DNA of 60,322 bases, taken from Bacteroidales bacterium (GTDB lineage: Bacteria > Bacteroidota > Bacteroidia > Bacteroidales > FEN-979). Shown piece after piece: positions 1-10,225 of this stretch. Below the pieces are notes generated by a model. The model was not told the origin of the DNA, did no database searches, and saw nothing but the letters and a program-made list of their open reading frames with translations. A program made the translations under genes and the position numbers. The DNA lies in contig JADGPR010000010.1 of NCBI GenBank assembly GCA_017882335.1, positions 1 through 60,322 of the forward strand, given 5' to 3'. Each line of letters begins with the position of its first letter. Position 1 is the stretch's first letter.

Positions 1-42
1 ACGAGTAAATGGTTGTTTGTATGAGTACTGTATGTATTTAGT

Positions 43-2304
43 TCATGAGATTTTCTTCATGTAATTGAGGGCGCTTCCTTCTTTGAACCAATGGATCTGG
101 TGTTTGCTGTAGCTGTGCGAAAGCATGATCTCATTGGAAGAACCATCAGCATGATGGATTTTTAACAATAGCGATTTTCCAGGTGCAATAGTTGTCAACC
201 CAAGGAGATCAAAGGTGTCGTCCTCGAGGATCTTATTGTAATCATTTGGATTACTGAAAGTGAGCGCGAGCATGCCTTGTTTTTTCAGGTTCGTTTCATG
301 GATCCTGGCAAAGGATTTTGCAAGCACCACCCTGACGCCAAGATGCCTGGGTTCCATGGCTGCATGTTCCCGGGAAGATCCTTCTCCATAATTCTCATCC
401 CCGACGATCATTGTAGGAATCCGTTTGCTCTTATAATACCGTGCTGTTTTCGATACTTCACCGTATTCACCGGTATCCGCGTTTTTTATGGTATTCGATT
501 TTTCGTTGAAGAAGTTGATGGCTCCCATCAGGAGATTATCAGAGATGTTATCGAGATGTCCGCGGAATCTCAGCCAGGGGCCTGCCATAGAGATATGGTC
601 GGTTGTACATTTTCCTTTTGCCTTTATCAGCAGCCGCATCCCGGTGATGTCCTTCCCGTCCCACGGAGCAAAGGGTTCCAGCAACTGGAGACGCTGGGAG
701 CCGTCTTTGATCCGGATGGTGATCTCATCAGAATTTTGAGGAGGCGCCAGGTAACCAGGATCTTCCACGTCAAATCCTTTTGGCGGTAATTCTACCCCGA
801 TGGGCTCATCCAGGATGACTTCCTGTCCGGCTTCATTGATCAGTTTATCTTTCAACGGATTGAAAAGAAGGTTCCCTGCCAGTGTCATCGCCATGACGAT
901 CTCGGGAGAAGCAATAAAGCTGTGGGTACTTTCATTGCCGTCGTTTCGTTTGGCAAAATTCCGGTTATAAGAATTCAGGATGGAGTTCTTCCGGGCCGGG
1001 TTGTCCATATTCCTTGCCCACTGTCCGATACACGGGCCGCAGGCATTGGCCATGATGATTCCGCCGATGTCGGTAAACAACTTCAGCAGTCCATCCCGTT
1101 CGCAGGTAAACCTGATCTGCTCGGAGCCGGGGGTGATGATGATCTCTGACCTAGCCATGAGTTGTTTCGCTTTGGCCTGTTTTGCGATGGATGCAGCGCG
1201 GGAGATATCTTCATAAGAGGAATTCGTGCAAGAGCCGATCAGCCCGACTTCCAGCTTTTCCGGGTATCCCTTTTCTCTGACAAATGCAGAAAAGCTGGAA
1301 ATCGGATGTGCAACATCGGGAGAATAGGGGCCGTTGATATACGGTTCGATCTCTGAAAGGTCGAGTTTAATATATTGATCGTAAAAAGTTGCAGGATCTT
1401 TCAGCACTTCCGGATCGGGATTAAGGAGGCCTGCATTTTGTGTGGCAAGGGCAGCCACTTCCGATCTCCCTGTCATATTCATGTAGGCCTTCATCTTATC
1501 GTCGTAGGCAAAGAAAGAACAGGTGGCGCCGACTTCCGCGCCCATGTTGCAGATGGTTCCTTTTCCCGTGCAGGAGATCGTTTTGGCGCCTTCTCCGAAA
1601 TATTCGATGATGAGTCCGGTGCCTCCTTTAACAGTCAGGATTCCCGAGAGTTTCAGTATTACATCCTTTGCAGAGGCCCATCCGCTGAGTTTGCCGGTGA
1701 GTTCCACACCGAGGATCTTCGGCATCTTCAGCTCAAAAGGCATTCCCGACATGACATCCACTGCATCCGCACCGCCAACGCCGATGGCCACCATTCCGAG
1801 GCCCCCGGCATTCGGGGTATGCGAATCCGTCCCTATCATCATGGCGCCGGGAAAGGCATAATTTTCAAAGATCACCTGGTGGATGATACCTGCTCCCGGC
1901 TTCCAGAAACCGATTCCATACTTTGCACTGACTGTTTGCAGGAAGGAAAAAACTTCCTCATTCTGCAGAAGGGAATCAGCAAGGTCTTTCCTGACACCTG
2001 TTTTGGCAAGAATGAGATGGTCGCAATGCACGGTTGCCGGAACAGCGGTCGCTTTGCGCCCTGCAGTCATGAATTGCAGCATCGCCATCTGTGCAGTGGC
2101 ATCCTGCATGGCTACCCGGTCAGGTAAAAAATTCACATAATCAATACCCCGTTCTAAGGGTTTATCGGGATCCGGATCGTATAAATGACCATAAAGTATC
2201 TTCTCTGTGAGCGTAAGTGGCCTGTTCAACAACTTCCTTGCAGCATCCACGCCGGAAGACATCTTCCGGTAAACATCTTCAATTGCCTTTATATTAAGTA
2301 ACAT
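43..2304 (-). CDS. acn: Aconitate hydratase (mitochondrial-type aconitase)
   Basis: Interconverts citrate and isocitrate in the TCA cycle through a [4Fe-4S] cluster. The cluster ligands are visible in GSCTNS (Cys359) and ACGPC (Cys422 and Cys425), almost the same numbers as in mitochondrial aconitase; [13 protein letters not shown] in the C-terminal swivel domain is also conserved. The length of 753 residues is normal for this family. The frame can be opened ten codons further up at a TTG (2334), but a TATTTTTG promoter box overlaps that codon and the ATG at 2304 follows A/G-rich sequence, so I chose the ATG. It is divergent from the acyl-CoA synthetase fusion. Isocitrate dehydrogenase lies 5 kb away and citrate synthase 29 kb away, so TCA genes are scattered in this window. 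Confidence 0.96.
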   Translation of the reverse strand: MLLNIKAIEDVYRKMSSGVDAARKLLNRPLTLTEKILYGHLYDPDPDKPLERGIDYVNFLPDRVAMQDATAQMAMLQFMTAGRKATAVPATVHCDHLILAKTGVRKDLADSLLQNEEVFSFLQTVSAKYGIGFWKPGAGIIHQVIFENYAFPGAMMIGTDSHTPNAGGLGMVAIGVGGADAVDVMSGMPFELKMPKILGVELTGKLSGWASAKDVILKLSGILTVKGGTGLIIEYFGEGAKTISCTGKGTICNMGAEVGATCSFFAYDDKMKAYMNMTGRSEVAALATQNAGLLNPDPEVLKDPATFYDQYIKLDLSEIEPYINGPYSPDVAHPISSFSAFVREKGYPEKLEVGLIGSCTNSSYEDISRAASIAKQAKAKQLMARSEIIITPGSEQIRFTCERDGLLKLFTDIGGIIMANACGPCIGQWARNMDNPARKNSILNSYNRNFAKRNDGNESTHSFIASPEIVMAMTLAGNLLFNPLKDKLINEAGQEVILDEPIGVELPPKGFDVEDPGYLAPPQNSDEITIRIKDGSQRLQLLEPFAPWDGKDITGMRLLIKAKGKCTTDHISMAGPWLRFRGHLDNISDNLLMGAINFFNEKSNTIKNADTGEYGEVSKTARYYKSKRIPTMIVGDENYGEGSSREHAAMEPRHLGVRVVLAKSFARIHETNLKKQGMLALTFSNPNDYNKILEDDTFDLLGLTTIAPGKSLLLKIHHADGSSNEIMLSHSYSKHQIHWFKEGSALNYMKKIS

Positions 2305-2331
2305 ATGCCTTTTCTTTTCATTTAACACCTG

Positions 2332-2339
2332 CAAAAATA
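2332..2339 (-). promoter_or_regulatory. Putative -7 box (TATTTTTG) for aconitase
   Basis: On the minus strand this reads TATTTTTGC and fits the Bacteroidota consensus TAnnTTTG. It would start transcription about 20 bases before the ATG at 2304. No clear -33 TTG is seen at the usual spacing. Confidence 0.4.
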
Positions 2340-2446
2340 ATGAATTGAATTAAGTAGTTAAATATAATACTTTTTAGATTAACAATAATTTTATCCGTAA
2401 TATTGTTTTTCTATTAACAACTCATTAAAAAAAGATAAAAACCGGC

Positions 2447-5400
2447 ATGTCTCTTATAGACCGGATCGCAGAATGGAAAAAGATAGATCCTTCACAAAGG
2501 ATTGATCCGGATGTTGCTGTGCTCGTCCTTGATGAAGCCGAATCCCTTCTCTCTGATCAACAGGCAGATTCCGTTGACCGGGATTCCTGGATTGATTTCC
2601 TGGATACGACGAAGAAACCGGCTTTTCTCAAAGCCTTGAAGAAGGATGTCACACGTCAGCGTTGGGCAGAAGTTGTATTCAGCGTGCTTCAACATACTGA
2701 TTATTCGCTGCGGGATATGATGGACAGCCGGGTAAAGGAACATCCCGACAGAACCCTGTTCAGGGAAATGTCGGCCACAAACCCGGTAGAATGGTCATAT
2801 GAGCAGATCCAAAGGTATCTCAGGGAAATAGCAGCCGTATTTTATCATACTGTAAAATCGCCGCCAAGGGTTGCGATCTATTCCGACAATTGTCTTGAAG
2901 GCGCGTGTACCGACTTGGCTTGCCTGTGTTATGACATTTTCGATACACCGCTAAGTATTCATTATTCTGTGGGTGTGCTGGTTCGCATTTTCGACATGCT
3001 GAAGATCAACATCGCCGTGGCGGATTCGAAAGAGCGCTATGCGGTATTGCAAAAAGTAAAAACGAAAACAAAAACCAGATTCAAAATATTTACGCTGTCA
3101 GGTGGATTAGCAAAAGAAGGTGAGCCGGTATTTCTTCAGAAAGAATGTAAGAAGCTTTCCGGACAGGAGATTGAGAAGCTGCTTGACCGGCCTTCAACAC
3201 GGAAAAACACAGAAGTTGCAACGACAATGTTCACCTCCGGGAGTACAGGACTGCCGAAAGGAGTTTCCTTTTCCATCTACAATATCGTAAGCAAGCGTTT
3301 TGCCCGTGCCGCTGCCTTGCCGGATGCCGGGGATGAGACCTTCCTGTGTTTCCTCCCCCTGTTCCATACCTTTGGAAGATATCTTGAGATGATTGGGACG
3401 ATCTTTTGGAGCGGTACTTATACTTTTGCCGGGAACAGCTCTGCCGAAACCCTGTTTTCCTTATTTCCTAAGGTGAACCCGACCGGTTTTATCAGTATCC
3501 CTTTGCGCTGGCAAGAACTATATGAGCTATGCCTGGAAAAGATCAATCATGTGGAGAATGCCGATCTGAGGGAGCAGGCAGTCAGGGAAATCGTTGGACA
3601 ACGGTTAAGCTGGGGACTTTCTGCTGCGGGTTATCTTGACCCCAGGGTATTCCGGTTCTTCAACCAGTATGGCATTGCGCTCTGCAGCGGGTTCGGCATG
3701 ACCGAAGCGACGGGTGGCATCACCATGACGCCTCCGGGGCATTACCGGGAGATGTCGGTTGGCATCCCCTTACCCGGCGTTAAGACAAGACTTATTGCAG
3801 ACTCGGAGCTGGAAATTTCAGGCCATTATATCGGAAAATATCTGGAAGATGCCGGCCCCGGTAAGCATATCGCTTACCCTGACCCGGAAAATAAGACCGG
3901 ATGGCTCCCAACCGGTGATGTTTTTACGATCTCGGAAGACGGGTATTTCCAGATCATCGACCGGATTAAAGACATTTATAAAAACAACCGTGGACAAACG
4001 GTAGCGCCCCAGGTCATCGAAAAGAAGTTCTACAATGTACCGGGTATAAAAAACACATTCCTGGTTGGCGATACCCGGCCCTATAATGTTCTGCTGATTG
4101 CCACTGACAAAGAAGATCCCATCCACCAGGACCTCTCCGGAGATAACCTGAATGAATATTTTCACCAGATCGTTATGGCTGCCAATGCCGATGTGGCGCC
4201 TTATGAACGCGTGATCAACTTTACCTTTATCGACCGCAACTTCAGCAGTGAAATGGGCGAATTGACCCCGAAGGGTTCATTCAACCGAAAGACGATCGAA
4301 AAGAATTTTCACGACATCATAGAAAGCCTATACGTCAGTAATGTAGTCACCATTGCGGCAAAGGATTTCAGCATCCATATTCCAAGATGGTTTTTCAGGG
4401 ATCTGGGGATCCTTGAGAACGACATTCTTTTTACTGATGGGAAATTATTTGACCGCCGGAATAAACGGTATCTGCATGTCCGGAAAACCGCGGCCGACAG
4501 CTTTGAGATCGGCGACCTGAGGTACAAGATTACTTCCCCCAACATTGATCTTGGCATTTTTGCACGGCAGCCGAAAATCTGGTTGGGAAACCCCCAACTG
4601 GTTGCCTTCTGCCCGGTAAGGGAGGGCTGGGACCTGCCGCCGGGTACGATTTCCGAATCGTCCTATTTTGTGCAGGGAACGAATTACAAGGAGGAGGATT
4701 TCCTTCTGGTACGACCAATGCGGAACCAGGAACTGCTGAAGGTACACCAACTCATCTGCAAGTCTCTTTTTCTTCCGATAGATGAATCTTCCCTGGCGAC
4801 GAACGAGCTGGGGGGGCTGTTTGCCGATGTTGAGCCGAGGCTTGCATGGGTGATTCGCAAGCGCATGGAAGCGCTGGCTTATCATCCTGAAGAAGAGATC
4901 CGTACGCTTGCTTACCGGACTATCCTCCTGAAAGCCCCGGACCCGGAGCAAATCCAGAACCTACCGGTGTTCATTGAGTCAGGTCTTTCTTTCCTGAACG
5001 AGAAATCGATCCGCGAGATTGCTTTGGGCAATTTCGGAAAGCACAGGCTGGATGCGCTGGAGCAACGGTTATACTGGTACCGTACCCACATGGAATGGCC
5101 CGCAAATGAAAAGAACCAACAGCAGTTTGAGAGTGTGCTCAGGATGCTTTACAATTTTGTTGTGGAGCACCTGGAGTTTTATGTTTCCGTCCGTGCTGAA
5201 ATGTCGAGGTGGATCCTCCTGAAGAAAGATCCTTACCTTTCGAAAAAGGCAGAGGAATATTTTTACCGTCTCGCCGACGTGTTTGAGGAGTCGATGGAAG
5301 GAAAGATCCAGGAATATCCTTTAGAAACATGGCAAAAAAAGATTCTTTATGAATACGGGATGCAGGACGTTGAAAAAGAACGGATACTGAAGATTTTCCA

Positions 5401-7036
5401 GTCGAGCACTTACCTTGCGGAAAGCATTATCCTTGCCTTTAACGAGAAGGGCTTTGACCTGAATGATGTTCCCGAAAAAGGGATCTGGGTTCTTCGTTTG
5501 CAGGCTTACAAGGAATTCCGCCATTACCGCCTGAGCATAAACATGAAATCGGGGAAACACTACGACCTTCACATGGTGATGAGTGAGAACCCTGATTTCA
5601 GGCCAAAGCCGGATACCTTTTACTGGCTGGCTTCCCTCGCCGGGTTCCCGTATGGCCCGGCCGTTGGCCCTTTCCTTGGCAGCAGCCGTCCTAATCTTGG
5701 AGTACTTTCAACACAGTATATCGGCGGACTTACTGCATGGGACAAGATCCGGGAGTTTGCAGAAATCCACAAATCGGCCGGATTTGTCCGCCCCAATTCG
5801 TGGAAGAAGGTTTTTACAAAGGCATTTACGGTGATCTTCAGGGCATGGCACAATAGCGGCTACCAGATCGTTCCCGGGATTATCTCTCCAAATAATGTCG
5901 TTGTCCCGGAAGTGGCTTTCCGGCAAAGCGCGGTCATTGTTTCCCTTACGGGATGGACATCCTATAAGAACACGGTTTCCCTGGTCGGCCCGATCCTCCA
6001 GGATTTTTATTGTAAAACGACCGCTCTTTATCCCTGGTGCAGCAAGCAGATGGATGTTACCTGGATCTTTGATGCTTGTATCGAAGCCCTGGGCAGGGAA
6101 GAAGCGATGGTTTTCATGGAAACCCTGCGGAAAGACCTGGAACAAAAACCGGTTTATTATATTGATGACGGAAACCTGGCGGAGGATTTGGCAAAATACC
6201 TTGCTGCCAGCACAAAAAGATATTACCTGCCGCTTGCCCTCTACAGCGCAATCGACCAATACTGTGAATGGTACAAAATGAACCCTTTGACCTCCGCTGC
6301 CGCGAAAGAGCAAACTTTATTCGAGCTTCTTGAGTTATATAAACTACAGGTATACCCTGAACTCGTGAGATATTATTTTTACCGGAATTCTTATTTCATG
6401 GATGCATCCGAAACGGTAAAACTGAATTTTGATAAGTTACTCGACAAAATGATGACCGATCCGAATGTATTACCGATACAGCTTGTCGAATTATCAGCCC
6501 TTCAGTCGGTGATCTCCGGTGGAGAGGATAAGAATATTTTCAGCAGAATGATATTTCCAAGGCTCATGAGCGAACAGAAGATCGATTTTATGAAAGTGGG
6601 GCAACGGCTGAAAGAACACTTAGTAGTAAAGTTCTTGCTTACCGACAAATCCGGAACACAATATACCCAGCGCGACCCGGTTGAACCAAGGGAAATAGGC
6701 CAGCTTTACCAACTCTTCTTCCACGAAAATTTCCCAAAAGAAATTTCTGCCACCGATCATCATTATGTTGTGACGGATGAAAATGATAAGATTATCGGAG
6801 GGATGACCTGGAGAAACCTTGAGAATAATAATGTATTGATGGATGGTGTTGTGGTTACGTCGTCATTGCAGGGAAGGGGGATCGCCTCGGGGATGATCGA
6901 GAATTTCTTTACCAGTATGGCGGCAAGGGGAGTCAAGGTGGTGAAAGCTCATTTCCTCCTGGGAAACTATTACCTGAAACATTATTTTGAAGTGGATAAA
7001 AAGTGGGGAGCGCTGGTGAAGCGGTTAAATGATTGA
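2447..7036 (+). CDS. Long-chain acyl-CoA synthetase fused to a large unknown region and a C-terminal GNAT domain
   Basis: A 1529-residue fusion. Residues about 90-640 form an AMP-binding acyl-CoA synthetase: the nucleotide loop FTSGSTGLPKG is near 265, a TGD...GYFQIIDR hinge motif near 490, and the lysine motif LTPKGSFNRK near 610. Residues about 640-1400 match nothing I recognise; they are rich in aromatic and charged residues and look mostly helical. Residues about 1415-1529 form a GNAT acyltransferase with the acetyl-CoA loop LQGRGIASG. The ATG at 2447 has only an A-rich leader. The synthetase should activate a fatty acid as acyl-AMP then acyl-CoA; what the GNAT domain acylates is unknown. 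It is divergent from aconitase and 96 bases upstream of icd. The split into two enzyme ends is clear from sequence; the joint function is inference. Confidence 0.88.
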   Translation: MSLIDRIAEWKKIDPSQRIDPDVAVLVLDEAESLLSDQQADSVDRDSWIDFLDTTKKPAFLKALKKDVTRQRWAEVVFSVLQHTDYSLRDMMDSRVKEHPDRTLFREMSATNPVEWSYEQIQRYLREIAAVFYHTVKSPPRVAIYSDNCLEGACTDLACLCYDIFDTPLSIHYSVGVLVRIFDMLKINIAVADSKERYAVLQKVKTKTKTRFKIFTLSGGLAKEGEPVFLQKECKKLSGQEIEKLLDRPSTRKNTEVATTMFTSGSTGLPKGVSFSIYNIVSKRFARAAALPDAGDETFLCFLPLFHTFGRYLEMIGTIFWSGTYTFAGNSSAETLFSLFPKVNPTGFISIPLRWQELYELCLEKINHVENADLREQAVREIVGQRLSWGLSAAGYLDPRVFRFFNQYGIALCSGFGMTEATGGITMTPPGHYREMSVGIPLPGVKTRLIADSELEISGHYIGKYLEDAGPGKHIAYPDPENKTGWLPTGDVFTISEDGYFQIIDRIKDIYKNNRGQTVAPQVIEKKFYNVPGIKNTFLVGDTRPYNVLLIATDKEDPIHQDLSGDNLNEYFHQIVMAANADVAPYERVINFTFIDRNFSSEMGELTPKGSFNRKTIEKNFHDIIESLYVSNVVTIAAKDFSIHIPRWFFRDLGILENDILFTDGKLFDRRNKRYLHVRKTAADSFEIGDLRYKITSPNIDLGIFARQPKIWLGNPQLVAFCPVREGWDLPPGTISESSYFVQGTNYKEEDFLLVRPMRNQELLKVHQLICKSLFLPIDESSLATNELGGLFADVEPRLAWVIRKRMEALAYHPEEEIRTLAYRTILLKAPDPEQIQNLPVFIESGLSFLNEKSIREIALGNFGKHRLDALEQRLYWYRTHMEWPANEKNQQQFESVLRMLYNFVVEHLEFYVSVRAEMSRWILLKKDPYLSKKAEEYFYRLADVFEESMEGKIQEYPLETWQKKILYEYGMQDVEKERILKIFQSSTYLAESIILAFNEKGFDLNDVPEKGIWVLRLQAYKEFRHYRLSINMKSGKHYDLHMVMSENPDFRPKPDTFYWLASLAGFPYGPAVGPFLGSSRPNLGVLSTQYIGGLTAWDKIREFAEIHKSAGFVRPNSWKKVFTKAFTVIFRAWHNSGYQIVPGIISPNNVVVPEVAFRQSAVIVSLTGWTSYKNTVSLVGPILQDFYCKTTALYPWCSKQMDVTWIFDACIEALGREEAMVFMETLRKDLEQKPVYYIDDGNLAEDLAKYLAASTKRYYLPLALYSAIDQYCEWYKMNPLTSAAAKEQTLFELLELYKLQVYPELVRYYFYRNSYFMDASETVKLNFDKLLDKMMTDPNVLPIQLVELSALQSVISGGEDKNIFSRMIFPRLMSEQKIDFMKVGQRLKEHLVVKFLLTDKSGTQYTQRDPVEPREIGQLYQLFFHENFPKEISATDHHYVVTDENDKIIGGMTWRNLENNNVLMDGVVVTSSLQGRGIASGMIENFFTSMAARGVKVVKAHFLLGNYYLKHYFEVDKKWGALVKRLND

Positions 7037-7038
7037 AA

Positions 7039-7075
7039 AAACTCGCCAGCTCACCAGTTCGCCAACTCGCCAGCT
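7039..7075. repeat. Period-8 array after the synthetase fusion
   Basis: Four imperfect copies of an octamer of the form TCGCCAGC/TCACCAGT start two bases after the TGA of the fusion gene and end before icd. This is one of the family of 7-8 base arrays in this window. Confidence 0.7.
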
Positions 7076-7132
7076 AATGAATGTGTCTATTGTGGTGAAA
7101 AAATTAAAAACTAAAAATTAATTCAAAAAATT

Positions 7133-8398
7133 ATGAACGGAGAAAAAATCACAATCAGCAAAAGAATTCTTAATGTGCCAGATCACCCGGTGATCCCTTT
7201 CATCATAGGCGACGGAACCGGTCCGGATATATGGAATGCCAGTGTGCGGGTATTCGATGCAGCGGTGGAAAAAGCCTACCACGGAAAACGAAAAATTATC
7301 TGGAAAGAAGTTCTTGCAGGGGAGAAGGCATTCAGCCAGACCGGCAACTGGTTGCCGGATGAAACCCTGGCTGCCATGCGGGAATACATCGTTGCCATCA
7401 AAGGGCCGTTGACCACACCTGTAGGCGGGGGAATCCGTTCGCTGAATGTGGCCCTGCGCCAGATCCTTGACCTGTATGTTTGCCTGAGGCCAGTGAAGTA
7501 TTTCAAGGGTGTTCCTTCGCCTGTAAAGCATCCGGAGACCACTGACATGGTAATCTTCCGGGAAAACTCGGAAGATATTTATGCCGGTATCGAATGGATG
7601 CAGGGAACGCCGGAAGCGGTCAGGATCGTTGATTTCCTGATCAAAGAGATGGGAGTGAAAAAGATCCGTTTTCCCGAATCCTCCTCAATCGGCATCAAAC
7701 CGGTTTCAAAAGAAGGAACGGAACGGCTGGTAAGAGCTGCGATAGAATTTGCCATCCGCGAAAAGAAACCGTCGGTAACACTGGTACACAAAGGGAACAT
7801 CATGAAATTTACCGAAGGACAGTTTAAGCAATGGGGATATGAACTGGCCGAAAGGGAATTCGGGGATCATGTCTTCACATGGGTTCAGTATGATAAACTG
7901 AAAGAAAACCAGGGTGAAGAAGCGGCAGAAAAGGCACAGAAAGCGGCCATCAGCGCCGGCAGGATCATCATCAAAGATGTAATTGCCGATGCTTTTCTTC
8001 AACAGATCCTCACACGTCCCGCAGATTATTCCGTGATCGCCACGTTGAACCTTAACGGCGATTACATCTCCGATGCACTGGCAGCCATCGTTGGCGGGAT
8101 CGGCATCGCACCCGGCGCCAACATCAATTATATGACGGGACATGCGGTTTTTGAAGCTACCCATGGAACAGCGCCTAAATATGCAGGCAAGGACATGGTC
8201 AATCCCGGTTCTGTGATCCTTTCGGGCATGATGATGCTGGAATACATGGGCTGGAAAGAAGCCGCCGATCTTATTGTAAAAGGACTGCAGGAATCCATCC
8301 TGAAGAAACGTGTAACCTATGATTTTGAGCGCCAGATGGAAGGCGCCACAAAACTCAAATGCTCGGAATTCGGGACCGAGATCATTGCTAATATGTAA
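7133..8398 (+). CDS. icd: NADP-dependent isocitrate dehydrogenase
   Basis: Oxidatively decarboxylates isocitrate to 2-oxoglutarate. The protein (421 residues) is of the E. coli Icd type: [10 protein letters not shown] carries the substrate-binding serine that E. coli phosphorylates, followed by [10 protein letters not shown], and the cofactor loop [11 protein letters not shown] has the Lys-Tyr pair known to select [16 protein letters not shown] is also typical. No aceK-like kinase is in the window, so phosphorylation control is not supported here. ATG at 7133 lies after an A-rich leader. Its stop is followed directly by two octamer arrays. Confidence 0.96.
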   Translation: MNGEKITISKRILNVPDHPVIPFIIGDGTGPDIWNASVRVFDAAVEKAYHGKRKIIWKEVLAGEKAFSQTGNWLPDETLAAMREYIVAIKGPLTTPVGGGIRSLNVALRQILDLYVCLRPVKYFKGVPSPVKHPETTDMVIFRENSEDIYAGIEWMQGTPEAVRIVDFLIKEMGVKKIRFPESSSIGIKPVSKEGTERLVRAAIEFAIREKKPSVTLVHKGNIMKFTEGQFKQWGYELAEREFGDHVFTWVQYDKLKENQGEEAAEKAQKAAISAGRIIIKDVIADAFLQQILTRPADYSVIATLNLNGDYISDALAAIVGGIGIAPGANINYMTGHAVFEATHGTAPKYAGKDMVNPGSVILSGMMMLEYMGWKEAADLIVKGLQESILKKRVTYDFERQMEGATKLKCSEFGTEIIANM

Positions 8399-8410
8399 CG
8401 AAATCGGAAA

Positions 8411-8487
8411 GTAACAGAGTCACAGAGTCACAGAGTCACAAAGTGTGAATTGAAAATTATTTCGCTATTTCACCATTTCGCTATTTC
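8411..8487. repeat. Two adjacent period-8 arrays between icd and the radical SAM gene
   Basis: 8411-8445 holds about four copies of the octamer AGTCACAG. 8455-8487 holds three copies of TTTCGCTA/TTTCACCA. The two arrays share period but not sequence and fill most of the gap. Confidence 0.75.
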
Positions 8488-8499
8488 TTTTTTGTTAGG

Positions 8500-9456
8500 A
8501 TGTCTACTAACCAACCACCATTTCCCTGGAACCACTCCCGCCGGTTCAATGCTTATTCCGAATATATTAAAGAGCGATTCGGCGGGAGGGTTCAGAAAGT
8601 GACGGTGGATGCAGGGTTTACCTGTCCTAACCGCGACGGGGCCAAAGGGACCGGCGGATGCACCTACTGCGATAATCGTGGGTTTAACCCTTCCTACTGC
8701 GATCCCCGGAAACCGATCACCCAACAAATTGAAGAAGGAATTGAATTTCATTCAGCCCGGTACCGGCGGGCAAAGAAATTCCTTGTTTACTTTCAACCCT
8801 TTTCCAACACCTATGCTTCCCTTGCAGTCCTGAAAGAAAAATACGGGGAAGCCCTCTCTTTCCCGGGTGTGGCAGGACTGGTCATCGGCACCCGCCCCGA
8901 CTGCGTGGACGATGAAAAGCTGGAATACCTGGCGACACTAACGAAAAAATGGTACATACAGGTTGAATATGGTGTTGAAACCCACAACAATGAAACGCTG
9001 AAGCGTATCAACCGGGGACATAATGCTGAGATGGCCGAACAGATGATCCGGAAAACCCATGAATACGGTATCAACACCGGGGCGCATTACATTTTCGGAC
9101 TACCGGGTGAAAGCCCTGAAGAGATGTTCCGCACCGGGGAGGTGATCTCCCGGTTGCCGCTCGATTCTGTTAAATTTCATCAACTCCAGATCGTGAAAGG
9201 GACCCGGATTGAACAGGAATTTAATGAAAATCCTGCTGCATTCCATTCATTCTCACTCGAAGAGTACATCGACTTCATCATCCGTTTTATCGAAAAACTG
9301 AATCCCTCCATCGTAATTGAACGGTTTACCAGTGAAATGCCGCCGAGGTTCCTGGCCGGCACTAACATGGGACTGATACGCTACGATGAGGTTCTTCGCC
9401 GGATCGAAGCAGAACTTGAAAAACGCGACAGCCGGCAGGGAAAATTTTATGCGTGA
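8500..9456 (+). CDS. Radical SAM protein, TIGR01212/YhcC family
   Basis: A 318-residue radical SAM protein of the YhcC/TIGR01212 family. The cluster cysteines are Cys42, Cys54 and Cys57 (TCPNRDG...GGCTYC), that is C-x11-C-x2-C rather than the usual C-x3-C-x2-C; the wide spacing is characteristic of this family. VEYGVETHNNETLKRINRGH and HYIFGLPGES follow as expected for the radical SAM barrel. The substrate of the family is not established; RNA modification has been suggested. The ATG at 8500 is preceded by TTAGG. Its last ten bases overlap the 3' end of the convergent GPP34 gene. Confidence 0.92.
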   Translation: MSTNQPPFPWNHSRRFNAYSEYIKERFGGRVQKVTVDAGFTCPNRDGAKGTGGCTYCDNRGFNPSYCDPRKPITQQIEEGIEFHSARYRRAKKFLVYFQPFSNTYASLAVLKEKYGEALSFPGVAGLVIGTRPDCVDDEKLEYLATLTKKWYIQVEYGVETHNNETLKRINRGHNAEMAEQMIRKTHEYGINTGAHYIFGLPGESPEEMFRTGEVISRLPLDSVKFHQLQIVKGTRIEQEFNENPAAFHSFSLEEYIDFIIRFIEKLNPSIVIERFTSEMPPRFLAGTNMGLIRYDEVLRRIEAELEKRDSRQGKFYA

Positions 9457-10130
9457 ATGGAGACGTTGGAAGCTACAATGGCACTCCGGATGGCATTGTG
9501 GATGAATCCCACGAGTTTACCATCTTCTATCGGATCATCAAACCGGATGATAACTTTGATTCTTCTCCTTAATCTTGGAAAGTTATCAAAGTGCCTGAAA
9601 TTTTTCCTGAACATCCTACAGGAATCCATCACTGCAATCATCATCATATCGTATCCATCTAATTTTTCTTCTTTCATGATCCGGTAAAAGATCTCTTCTC
9701 TCACCTCTCTTTTAACCTCAGAATTGATAACAGGATATTTGAACTGAAACATCACCCATAAGAAACTGTATTCTTCTTTACGAATGATTTTTTTTGCAAT
9801 GAGTGAACGGATGATACTTTTCCGGATCATCATTTTTTTGAAGACCATTCGCTGGATCCAGGTGCGGATGCTCCTGGGTTTTTTTCCGGAACGGATAAAC
9901 TCGAGAACCCTGTCGAGCAGAGGGTCATTCAGGGGGGTGTGGTCTTTTACAACCACGACGCCTTCTTTCAACTCGATGCGGCTGTGTTTGAAGAGTTCGA
10001 ACAGTATCGCACCAGCCAGCCCGAATTTAATGCTGTGTTCCGAATTGCCGAGCCAACCCTTATCATCCAATGCAAGGAGGATGACTTTTTCCAGGAAACT
10101 TAATCCGGTCTTGTTGTCGGTTTTATCCAT
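9447..10130 (-). CDS. GPP34 (GOLPH3/Vps74-like) family protein
   Basis: A 227-residue homologue of the GPP34 family, recognised from the N-terminal LSFLEKVILLALDDKGWLG-like start (residues about 10-28), the all-helical body and the FxHx tail. In eukaryotes the family (GOLPH3/Vps74) binds PI4P and retains Golgi glycosyltransferases. Bacterial members are known but their role is not. It is rich in basic residues (RRRIKVIIR, KKMMIRKS), compatible with contact to acidic phospholipids, which is inference. It stands alone: convergent with the radical SAM gene (10-base overlap) and separated from pstB by 95 bases containing a possible promoter. Confidence 0.85.
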   Translation of the reverse strand: MDKTDNKTGLSFLEKVILLALDDKGWLGNSEHSIKFGLAGAILFELFKHSRIELKEGVVVVKDHTPLNDPLLDRVLEFIRSGKKPRSIRTWIQRMVFKKMMIRKSIIRSLIAKKIIRKEEYSFLWVMFQFKYPVINSEVKREVREEIFYRIMKEEKLDGYDMMMIAVMDSCRMFRKNFRHFDNFPRLRRRIKVIIRFDDPIEDGKLVGFIHNAIRSAIVASNVSIHA

Positions 10131-10189
10131 TGGTTAAATGAATTTCAGATCTGCACAAACAGGCAGTTGCAAAATTGCATAGAATTTCA

Positions 10190-10197
10190 CAAAGATA
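10190..10197 (-). promoter_or_regulatory. Putative -7 box (TATCTTTG) for the GPP34 gene
   Basis: Minus-strand TATCTTTG, fitting TAnnTTTG, about 60 bases upstream of the ATG at 10130. No convincing -33 element. Confidence 0.4.
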
Positions 10198-10225
10198 GAC
10201 AAGAAATTGCCGGACCAGATAAAGA

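Noticed and set aside
1375-2127. 250-codon open frame on the plus strand opposite aconitase
   Set aside because: Cys/His-rich shadow of the aconitase frame with no domain or leader; aconitase motifs are intact on the other strand.
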